Shown: positions 1 to 4,914 of the stretch, piece by piece
Numbering within the stretch: position 1 is the stretch's first letter
How the letters are laid out: every line of letters starts with the position of its first letter
Assembly (NCBI GenBank): GCA_031254795.1
Contig: JAIRTS010000075.1
Span: 1-6,319 of the forward strand
Origin: Treponema sp.
GTDB lineage: Bacteria; Spirochaetota; Spirochaetia; Treponematales; Breznakiellaceae
DNA: 6,319 nt
Direction of reading: 5' to 3'
Position numbers and translations under genes: made by a program
Notes under the pieces: model-generated
What the model was told of the DNA's origin: nothing
The model's database searches: none
Seen by the model: the letters and a program-made list of their open reading frames with translations, nothing else

Positions 1-1
1 G

Positions 2-964
2 CTGGGAAACGGGCTTTTTGCGAGAATTGCCACCACGCGGGGGGACATAGTGGTCCGTCTGGAATATCAGAAAGCGCCGCTTACGGTCTGCAACTTTGTG
101 GCGCTTGCCGAGGGGAAGATGAACAGTGTGGGCGGCAAACTTTTTTACAACGGGCTGACGTTTCACCGCGTCATTTCCCGCGCCAACGACGACCAGAGCG
201 ATTTCATGATCCAGGGCGGCGATCCGCTTGGCACCGGACGGGGCGGTCCCGGGTATCAGTTCGCCGATGAATTCGATCCAAGCCTCACCTTTAACAAGCC
301 CGGCGTACTTGCTATGGCGAACGCGGGCGCGAACACTAACGGCAGCCAGTTTTTCATCACTCTTGTAGAAACCCCGTGGCTCAACAACAAGCACACCATC
401 TTTGGAAGCGTGGCGCAGGGGCAGGATATAGTCAACCGCATCAAACAGGGCGACAAGATTGTAAGCGTTTCCATTATCCGCAACGGATCTGACGCAACCG
501 CTTTCAGGGCTGATCAAGCGGCGTTTGACTCGCTCCGGCAAACCGCCAGGCAAAGGGCTGAAGCCAAAATCAAGGCGAAACGGGATGCGGATATCGCGCT
601 GGCGCAGAAAAAATACCCCAACGCCCAGCAAACCTCTTCCGGCGCCTATCACCTCATCCAAAAGGAAGGCAGAGGCGCGAAACCGACTAAAGGCGCCTTC
701 GTGTCGGTAACCTATAAACTTTCGTTTCTTTCAGGGGAAGTGATAGATTCGTCCGATATACACGGCGGCCCCGTAGAATTCCAAGTGGGAATGGGACGTA
801 TGATTCAGGGATTTGACGAAGCGGCGCTGGATATGAGACTCAATGAAAGGCGACTCGTCGTTTTGCCGCCGGAACTCGCCTATGGGGACAAGGACGTGGG
901 AAACGGCGCGATTCCGGCGAATTCCTTCCTTGTCTTTGAAATTGAACTCGTAAAAGTGCGATAA
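2..964 (+). CDS. Cyclophilin-FKBP fusion peptidyl-prolyl cis-trans isomerase (5' end outside window)
   Basis: This is a dual peptidyl-prolyl isomerase with two unrelated catalytic domains that speed proline isomerisation during protein folding. The frame is open to the left edge, and the 16 codons before the first GTG (position 50) read GLFARIATTRGDIVVRLE, a normal cyclophilin N-terminus, so the true start lies upstream. In the 320 visible residues, cyclophilin covers about 1-165. All main CypA active-site positions are kept: Arg56 (FHRV), Phe68/Met69/Gln71 (FMIQGG), Ala106/Asn107, Gln116/Phe118 (GSQFFI), Trp126/Leu127 and His131. A charged, probably helical linker covers about 166-212. The FKBP domain covers about 213-320 (VTYKL, VIDSS, MIQGFDEA, AYGDKDVGNGAIP, LVFEIEL). 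It keeps the Tyr, Asp, Ile and Phe pocket positions, but the FKBP12 Trp59 position is Phe, as in many bacterial FKBPs. Location cannot be judged without the N-terminus. The two folds are certain; cellular role is inference. Confidence 0.93.
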   Translation: MGNGLFARIATTRGDIVVRLEYQKAPLTVCNFVALAEGKMNSVGGKLFYNGLTFHRVISRANDDQSDFMIQGGDPLGTGRGGPGYQFADEFDPSLTFNKPGVLAMANAGANTNGSQFFITLVETPWLNNKHTIFGSVAQGQDIVNRIKQGDKIVSVSIIRNGSDATAFRADQAAFDSLRQTARQRAEAKIKAKRDADIALAQKKYPNAQQTSSGAYHLIQKEGRGAKPTKGAFVSVTYKLSFLSGEVIDSSDIHGGPVEFQVGMGRMIQGFDEAALDMRLNERRLVVLPPELAYGDKDVGNGAIPANSFLVFEIELVKVR

Positions 965-1007
965 ATTCACGTGGCGCGGATGGCGTTCGTATCGTAGCGC
1001 AAAAAAA

Positions 1008-1039
1008 GAGAAGAGCGTTGCGAGGCGGCGCGTCTCTTC
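1008..1039 (-). terminator. Hairpin with T-run, oriented as a minus-strand terminator
   Basis: GAAGAG (1010-1015) pairs with CTCTTC (1034-1039), and two more C-G pairs follow after a bulged T at 1033. Seven A's lie at 1001-1007 just to the left. Read on the minus strand, this is a stem followed by a U-run, the shape of an intrinsic terminator. Read on the plus strand there is no T-run after the stem, so it is a poor terminator for the isomerase gene. No minus-strand gene is recognised upstream of it, so its use is unclear. Confidence 0.3.
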
Positions 1040-1096
1040 CGTCTCACACCATTGCCGTTTGAAGGCGATGTATAATGCAACCGGAACAACAAGGAC

Positions 1097-1126
1097 TTGC
1101 GCTATCCCTGTGTAATACACTATACT
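1097..1126 (+). promoter_or_regulatory. Candidate promoter for the rubredoxin-type gene, with overlapping palindromes
   Basis: TTGCGC (1097-1102) and TATACT (1121-1126) are separated by 18 bp, a plausible sigma-70-type promoter about 110 bp before the start codon. The spacer contains GTGTA-A-TACAC (1110-1120), a perfect 11-bp palindrome. A wider inverted repeat, TCCCTGTGTA (1105-1114) with TATACAGGGA (1147-1156, one G/T mismatch), surrounds the -10 box. Such placement would suit a repressor site or a leader hairpin, but this is inference. A perfect TATAAT at 1071-1076 has no -35 box at proper spacing. Confidence 0.35.
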
Positions 1127-1203
1127 ATTAATAAGAATTGTTCCTATATACAGGGAACTGTGGCTTTTAGCCTGTGGGTTAATGGCCTTACCCAATTTAC
1201 AGC

Positions 1204-1218
1204 GCCGTTTGAAACGGC
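1204..1218 (+). repeat. Perfect 15-bp palindrome just upstream of the ribosome binding site
   Basis: GCCGTTT-G-AAACGGC is a perfect inverted repeat ending 4 bases before the Shine-Dalgarno sequence AAGGAG (1223-1228), itself 7 bases before the ATG at 1236. As RNA it could form a short hairpin beside the ribosome binding site; as DNA it could be an operator. The first ten bases, GCCGTTTGAA, also occur at 1054-1063, there followed by GGC. Confidence 0.4.
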
Positions 1219-1235
1219 ATTAAAGGAGAACCATA

Positions 1236-1919
1236 ATGGATACAAGCGCGTTATTTAAACTTTCCTACGGACTCTATGTAACCGGCGTGAAAACCGAAAA
1301 AGGTTTGGGCGGATGCATAGTAGACGCGGTGGGGCAAGTCGCCGCGGGAGACAACCCGCTGGTGACGCTTGCCTGTATGAAAAAAAACTACACCAATGAA
1401 TGTATAAAAAAGACCGGCGAATACACCCTTTCCGTACTTCCTGCGAACGTCGATCCGTTTGTCATCGGCAATTTTGGCTTCCAATCAGGACGCAATGTTG
1501 AAAAATGGGTGAATGTGCCGCATACGATCAAGGATGGGTTGCCATTCCTCAACAATGCCTGCGCGTACCTCCGGTTTCGTGTGGTCAATTCTCTTGAATT
1601 TGCCACGCACACCATGTTCATCAGTGAGGTGACTGACGCCGAGAACGGTGGCGCCGGGAGCGGCGAAAATCCCGCCAAGCCCCTTATTTACGGCGATTAT
1701 CAAGCGACGATGAGGGCGGCTGTAAGCGAGGCGTTCCAGAAATTCAAGGAAAGCGGCAAGCCTCCCCAAGACCGCGACGCGGACGCCGCCGCCGGCACAA
1801 AATGGTTTTGCCCCCTCTGCGGCTATGTCTATGATGGAGATATCCCCTTCGAGCAATTGCCCGACACGTGGAAATGCCCTCGGTGCGGCGTTGGGAAAGA
1901 GGCGTTTACGGCTGTCTAA
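1236..1919 (+). CDS. Flavin reductase-rubredoxin fusion (high-molecular-weight rubredoxin type)
   Basis: A 227-residue redox protein, expected to be cytoplasmic. Residues 1 to about 160 form an FMN-binding split-barrel flavin reductase domain (start MDTSALFKLSYGLYVTG, conserved LSVLP near 65-69, HTMFISEV at 125-132). A polar linker (about 172-188) leads to a C-terminal rubredoxin domain with the iron ligands Cys192, Cys195, Cys214 and Cys217 (CPLCGYVYDG and CPRCGVGKEAF). The rubredoxin loop between the two CxxC motifs is short, as in Hrb proteins of anaerobes. In Moorella, Hrb passes electrons from NAD(P)H via FMN to a flavodiiron oxygen/NO reductase; a similar oxidative-stress role is inferred here, and no partner gene is in the window. 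The start is firm: AAGGAG 7 bases before ATG. It ends 5 bp from the convergent tatD gene. Confidence 0.92.
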   Translation: MDTSALFKLSYGLYVTGVKTEKGLGGCIVDAVGQVAAGDNPLVTLACMKKNYTNECIKKTGEYTLSVLPANVDPFVIGNFGFQSGRNVEKWVNVPHTIKDGLPFLNNACAYLRFRVVNSLEFATHTMFISEVTDAENGGAGSGENPAKPLIYGDYQATMRAAVSEAFQKFKESGKPPQDRDADAAAGTKWFCPLCGYVYDGDIPFEQLPDTWKCPRCGVGKEAFTAV

Positions 1920-1928
1920 ACGGTTTAG
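1916..1928. repeat. 13-bp palindrome holding both convergent stop codons
   Basis: CTAAAC-G-GTTTAG is a perfect inverted repeat. It contains the TAA of the rubredoxin-type gene (1917-1919, plus) and the TAA of tatD (1925-1927, minus). It could form a weak hairpin in either transcript, but there is no strong U-run in either direction, so a terminator function is only a guess. Confidence 0.4.
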
Positions 1929-2701
1929 GCGGGCGGCAGGCCAAAGAAACGGTTGGAATTTTCCCAAAGTTGCCGTCCCACTTCTTCCCTGTCCATATTA
2001 AGCATGGACGCAAGGAAACGCGCTGTGATGGGCAGATATTTCGGCATATTGCGCTTGCCCCGGTATTCGGCAGGCACCATAAACGGGCTTTCCGATTCGA
2101 TCAGTATTCTGTCAAGCGGGAGGACGCCAATGGTTTCATGGAGATTTTTTGCGTTTTTGTACGTTAAATTGCCCGCAAATGAAAAGTACAGGTTGAGTCT
2201 GAGAGCGCGTTTCGCGTACTCGGCGTTTTCCGAGTAGCAGTGCAGGACGCCGCCCCGAGGCGGCAATCGATCCCGAAGAACATCCAGTATATCCTTGCCC
2301 GCGTTGCGGTTGTGGATAATTACCGGCAGGTCAAATTTCGCCGCCATGTCGAGTTGATTGATAAACAATTCGATCTGCGCTTTCTTGTTGCCTGAGCTGC
2401 GGAAGTAGTCAAGCCCGATCTCGCCTATGGCAATGACATGGGGCAGGCGCACGCTTTGTTCTATTATTTGAATCCAATCCCTGCCCGGCGTTTGCACTTC
2501 GACAGGGGAAACTCCTACAGCGAAGTAAACGCTTTCAGATGATCTCAAATTCTTATATACCTGCTGAAAATCATGAAGATTATTGCAAATCGACATGAGA
2601 CGGGAAACGCCGACTTGACGGGCTTCCTGAATAACCATAAGCTGTTCAATAGGGTCATCATAAATGAGCCCCAAATGGGCGTGAGTATCAAAGTACTGCA
2701 T
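1925..2701 (-). CDS. TatD-family metal-dependent hydrolase with altered last metal ligand
   Basis: A 258-residue TatD/YcfH-type amidohydrolase-fold protein. Family members are Mg-dependent DNases or phosphoesterases; the substrate here is unknown. Metal-site motifs are HxH (His7, His9 in FDTHAHL), Glu94 (AIGEIGLDYF), His130 (PVIIHNRN) and His154 (VLHCYSE). The last motif, usually E-T/S-D-x-P, reads IESESPF, so the canonical Asp ligand is Glu204 (GAA, plus 2090-2092). The common GVHP motif is GVSP (Ser65). The ATG at 2701 is chosen because family members begin a few residues before DTHAH and because the promoter start site would lie near 2744. An upstream TTG (2782) precedes that site, while a GTG at 2713 remains possible. 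The Shine-Dalgarno sequence is weak. It is convergent with the rubredoxin-type gene and divergent from the DUF2225 gene. Confidence 0.88.
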   Translation of the reverse strand: MQYFDTHAHLGLIYDDPIEQLMVIQEARQVGVSRLMSICNNLHDFQQVYKNLRSSESVYFAVGVSPVEVQTPGRDWIQIIEQSVRLPHVIAIGEIGLDYFRSSGNKKAQIELFINQLDMAAKFDLPVIIHNRNAGKDILDVLRDRLPPRGGVLHCYSENAEYAKRALRLNLYFSFAGNLTYKNAKNLHETIGVLPLDRILIESESPFMVPAEYRGKRNMPKYLPITARFLASMLNMDREEVGRQLWENSNRFFGLPPA

Positions 2702-2750
2702 GATTAAATCCACAAAGAAAGGTTTCTCTATCTCCAAACTGGATGTTAGA

Positions 2751-2779
2751 AATATAGCACAGGTTTCGCAAACCGTCAA
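2751..2779 (-). promoter_or_regulatory. Strong sigma-70-type promoter for tatD
   Basis: On the minus strand TTGACG (plus 2774-2779) and TATATT (plus 2751-2756) are exactly 17 bp apart, and TGC directly before TATATT makes an extended -10. Transcription would begin near 2744, about 43 bases before the ATG at 2701. A second TTGACG on the same strand (plus 2805-2810) has GATAAT only 14 bp downstream and is less likely. Confidence 0.7.
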
Positions 2780-2823
2780 CAAAAATTATCAATAAATTTT
2801 CGCCCGTCAAACGTTTTGTCCGC

Positions 2824-2849
2824 GCCGTCCGGTGTATCCGGAAGGGCGG
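2824..2849. repeat. GC-rich imperfect inverted repeat
   Basis: TCCGG (2828-2832) and CCGGA (2838-2842) form a 5-bp stem with a 5-base loop. CC (2825-2826) and GG (2844-2845) extend it past one mismatch; alternatively CCGTCC (2825-2830) pairs with GGGCGG (2844-2849) with one G/T pair. No T-run follows on either strand. Its role in the divergent region is unknown. Confidence 0.35.
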
Positions 2850-2866
2850 AGTATTACACCCGCGCT

Positions 2867-2895
2867 TTCCAATAAAATCTTTACTTTTATTGGAA
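2867..2895. repeat. Perfect inverted repeat with 11-bp arms in the divergent control region
   Basis: TTCCAATAAAA (2867-2877) and TTTTATTGGAA (2885-2895) are perfect inverse copies around a 7-base centre. It lies 78 bp before the DUF2225 start and about 88 bp upstream of the tatD -35 box. Location and symmetry fit an operator for a dimeric DNA-binding regulator; a transcript hairpin is also possible. There is no terminal U-run to support a terminator. Confidence 0.6.
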
Positions 2896-2902
2896 TTTGA
2901 AG

Positions 2903-2960
2903 TAGACTGAACGTCAGTGGACTAAAAAGTCTATAAGATGGATGTCTAGACGCATGTCTA
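2903..2960. promoter_or_regulatory. Cluster of GTCTA/TAGAC motifs and small inverted repeats before the DUF2225 gene
   Basis: The pentamer GTCTA or its complement occurs five times in 58 bp: TAGAC at 2903-2907 and 2947-2951, and GTCTA at 2929-2933, 2944-2948 and 2956-2960. Two of them make the palindrome GTCTAGAC (2944-2951). ATGTCTA is repeated 12 bp apart (2942, 2954). Other symmetric pieces are ACTGA-ACG-TCAGT (2906-2918) and GACT-AAAA-AGTC (2920-2931). A possible -10 box TATAAG (2932-2937) lies in the cluster, but no good -35 is seen. The ribosome binding site AAAAGGA (2960-2966) follows directly. Probable promoter/operator region; the regulator is unknown. Confidence 0.4.
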
Positions 2961-2972
2961 AAAGGATGTAAA

Positions 2973-3827
2973 ATGGAAGAACATGATGTAAAGGTCTCGT
3001 TCTGGTCAAAGGACGAGTTCCTCTGCCCTGCGTGCGAGACCGTTTTTCGCCGCGAAGAATTGCTGTCGGGCGGCGGCAGGCTCATAGCCGGCGAGCTTAC
3101 CGACGAACTGCACCGCATGTACGAGCCTTCCGCAAAATATGGGGAGGTTTACCCGCTCGTCTATCAAGCGACGGTATGCCCCGAATGCTGGTACGCGGCC
3201 ATGGACAAGGATTTCGCGCTCCTGGGCGAAGATTTGAGCTTTGATGTCAGTCAATCCCGCGATGAAAGAAAAGCCGAAATCGCCCTTCTTTTTCCCAACG
3301 TCGACTTCTATGAGAACAGGACGTTAATGACGGGAGCCGCGTCCCAGTATCTGGTGTTGCGCTGCTATGACTATTTCTCCAAAAATTTCTCGCCTACCAT
3401 TAAGCAGGGGATAGCCGCGTTGCGCGTCGCGTGGCTTTGTGAAGATCTGCATAAAAAGATGCCTGGCGAGCATTACGATTGGGTCGCCACCCTCTTTAAG
3501 AAAAAAGCCCAGTATCTGTACAGCAAGGCGGTGGCGTTTGAGCAGTCAGGAGAGGAAGCGCTTTCCGCCGCAAAGAATCTGGGTCCGGATACGGATAAAA
3601 ATTACGGATATGAGGGCGCCCTATATCTTATGGGGTTTCTCACGCTGAAATACGGATGCGCCAGTACTATTGAGCAGCGCAACGCGTCACTCGAGAGCGT
3701 CAAACGTACCATTGCAAAGATGTTTGGTTTAGGAAAGTCGTCTAAAAACAAGCCGGGGCCTCTGCTGGAGCTTGCCAAAAACCTTTACAACCGCATCAAA
3801 AAAGAATTGAATGAAATTGACGACTGA
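2973..3827 (+). CDS. DUF2225 family protein with a paired CxxC zinc-type motif
   Basis: A 284-residue protein matching the DUF2225 pattern, a family of unknown function found in spirochaetes, clostridia and related bacteria. Two CxxC pairs, Cys18/Cys21 (FLCPACETVF) and Cys69/Cys72 (VCPECWYAAM), probably bind one zinc; the VYPLVYQATVCPEC stretch is typical. The rest (about 95-280) is predicted largely helical, with repeat-like pieces such as AALRVAWLCEDLH (148-160) and GALYLMGFLTLKYG (215-228). The family's basic end segment NKPGPLLELAKNLYNRIKKE (259-278) is present. No signal peptide or membrane segment is seen, so it is likely cytoplasmic. The ATG is preceded by AAAGGA 6 bases away. The last 17 bases overlap truA, suggesting translational coupling. 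Family assignment is firm; function is not known. Confidence 0.85.
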   Translation: MEEHDVKVSFWSKDEFLCPACETVFRREELLSGGGRLIAGELTDELHRMYEPSAKYGEVYPLVYQATVCPECWYAAMDKDFALLGEDLSFDVSQSRDERKAEIALLFPNVDFYENRTLMTGAASQYLVLRCYDYFSKNFSPTIKQGIAALRVAWLCEDLHKKMPGEHYDWVATLFKKKAQYLYSKAVAFEQSGEEALSAAKNLGPDTDKNYGYEGALYLMGFLTLKYGCASTIEQRNASLESVKRTIAKMFGLGKSSKNKPGPLLELAKNLYNRIKKELNEIDD

Positions 3828-4644
3828 AAAAGGCTTAAACCGGAATATCAAACTGCTGATCGCCTATGACGGCACTGATTTTTCGGGCTGGCAAACCCAG
3901 AAAACGCGGGAAACAACGCGGGAAAATCTCGCGGCGACGCCGCGAAAGGCGCCGCGCCGTACGGTGCAGGGTTGCATAGAAGATGCCCTGCAAAAGTTGC
4001 ACAAACATCCGGTGAGTCTCGCCGGTTCCGGGCGTACGGACGCGGGCGTCCACGCCGCCGGTCAGATCGCCAACTTTTACACCGATATACAGAGCATAGC
4101 CCCCGAACGCTTCACGCCTGCGCTTAACAGCCTTTTGCCGCGGGATGTGCGCGTCCTTGCGGCTGAGGAAATCTGCAGCGGGTTTCACGCCCGCTTCGAC
4201 GCAAAGGCGCGGACATACCGGTATCACATCATCGCGGGCAGGCATGCCCTTCCTCACGAACTGCGATACGCGTTGCAACTGTGGAGCAGTCCTTCCATAG
4301 AGCGCCTCAATTCGTATGCGCGGCTCCTGCGGGGCGAGATGGATTGCTCCGCCTTTGCGACGCCGAAAGATCCCGGCGAATCCCGCTTCCGGTACATTTT
4401 CAACGCATGCTTTTTTGTACAGGGAGATATTCTTGTCTTTGAGATTACGGCAAACGCCTTTTTATGGAAGATGGTGCGCTCCATCACGGGAACTCTGCTG
4501 TTTTGCGAAGAAAAAGACGTGTCCGCCGCCGGGTTTCAATCGCTTGTCGACAGCAAGGATAGAAACAGGGCGGGGCCGACAGCCCCACCGCAGGGTCTGT
4601 TTTTGTGGAATATAGCGTATAGCGGGGCTGGACACAGACCTTAG
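3811..4644 (+). CDS. truA: tRNA pseudouridine(38-40) synthase TruA
   Basis: A 277-residue TruA, which converts uridines 38-40 of the tRNA anticodon arm to pseudouridine. Motifs: IAYDGTDFSGWQ (17-28), the catalytic loop SGRTDAGVHAAGQ (73-85) with the nucleophile Asp77, FHARFDAKARTYRYHI (125-140), FLWKMVRSITGTLL (217-230) and the C-terminal RAGPTAPPQGLFLWNIAY (253-270). Between GWQ and the RTVQG helix are about 23 residues where E. coli TruA has about 6. This extra piece (about residues 30-49) includes TRET-TREN and is encoded by repetitive DNA. The ATG at 3811 overlaps the DUF2225 gene by 17 bases and has only a weak purine-rich site (AAAAAAGAA) before it, which fits coupled translation. No other start codon is nearer the conserved NIKLLIAYDG. 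Identity is firm. Confidence 0.95.
   Translation: MKLTTEKGLNRNIKLLIAYDGTDFSGWQTQKTRETTRENLAATPRKAPRRTVQGCIEDALQKLHKHPVSLAGSGRTDAGVHAAGQIANFYTDIQSIAPERFTPALNSLLPRDVRVLAAEEICSGFHARFDAKARTYRYHIIAGRHALPHELRYALQLWSSPSIERLNSYARLLRGEMDCSAFATPKDPGESRFRYIFNACFFVQGDILVFEITANAFLWKMVRSITGTLLFCEEKDVSAAGFQSLVDSKDRNRAGPTAPPQGLFLWNIAYSGAGHRP
3904..3945. repeat. Tandem 12-mer and 17-bp palindrome inside truA
   Basis: ACGCGGGAAACA (3904-3915) is followed directly by ACGCGGGAAAAT (3916-3927), 10 of 12 bases alike, encoding TRET-TREN. Next is a palindrome with 8-bp arms around one base, TCGCGGCG-A-CGCCGCGA (3929-3945), then further CG-rich palindromic pieces (GGCGCC at 3948-3953). The block coincides with the extra residues between the conserved GWQ and RTVQG motifs. 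Confidence 0.65.
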
Positions 4645-4660
4645 CGCGTGGCAATGACGC

Positions 4661-4683
4661 GAAGCCGTCCATTTTCAGGCTTC
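4661..4683. terminator. Possible terminator after truA
   Basis: GAAGCC (4661-4666) and GGCTTC (4678-4683) form a perfect 6-bp stem with an 11-base loop, 16 bp after the truA stop, followed by TTCATTATAC, a weak T-rich tail. A smaller stem CGCGT/ACGCG (4645-4649, 4657-4661) comes just before. The loop contains the stop codon of the minus-strand gene remnant, so the hairpin could serve both directions. The tail is weak. Confidence 0.35.
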
Positions 4684-4904
4684 TTCATTATACTCTTCAG
4701 GCAAAGCGTCTAAAGTATTTTCTTTGTCTATTTCTTGCGCGATAATCCTTTCGGACAACTCTTCGTTTGTTTTCGCCAATCTTTTGTCAAAAACAACTCG
4801 CAATCACCATCCCAGACGCCATTTTTTTTAAATCTGTAATGAGATGATCCTGGCCCCAAAACGCGAACATAGTTTACGAATATAGCTTGCGAACTACGTT
4901 CGGG
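4675..4904 (-). pseudogene. Frameshifted remnant of a small unidentified gene
   Basis: Two minus-strand frames read like one protein joined across a frameshift. The upstream frame is open from 4904 and contains VLGPGSSHYRFKKNGVWDGD then CELF. The downstream frame ends at 4675 with TNEELSERIIAQEIDKENT and LDALPEEYNEEA. They would join as CELF-FDKRLAK if one base were added in the five-A run (plus strand) at 4789-4793. The downstream piece is charged and helical, unlike random sequence. There is no credible start codon, and the frame opens right at the edge of the decayed IS (4907), so the 5' part may have been lost by insertion. I do not recognise the family; an antitoxin-like or other small accessory protein is possible but unproven. 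Confidence 0.4.
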
Positions 4905-4914
4905 TTAGTTTTGG
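4856..4914. repeat. 59-bp imperfect stem-loop overlapping the left IS end
   Basis: CCAAAAC (4856-4862) pairs with GTTTTGG (4908-4914), CGAAC (4864-4868) with GTTCG (4898-4902), and TAGTT (4870-4874) with AACTA (4892-4896), around a 17-base centre. This gives 17 paired bases, with one extra base on the left and five on the right. The outer arms match those of the hairpin at 5656-5681. It lies at the junction of the gene remnant and the IS end. Confidence 0.5.

Noticed and set aside
1071..1076. Perfect TATAAT as promoter of the rubredoxin-type gene
   Set aside because: The only TTG-type -35 (1052-1057) is 13 bp away, too close for a normal sigma-70 promoter, although it cannot be ruled out without start-site mapping.
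731..1195. Minus-strand open frame of 154 codons
   Set aside because: It runs antisense to the FKBP domain over much of its length, has no recognisable domain, and its N-terminal part covers the promoter and palindrome region.
2702..2782. N-terminal extension of TatD from a TTG start
   Set aside because: The extension has no family similarity and its start lies upstream of the predicted transcription start near 2744.
4856..4914. Integron attC site
   Set aside because: The bulged stem-loop resembles attC in shape, but the required outer cores RYYYAAC and GTTRRRY are not present, and no integrase or cassette array is in the window.
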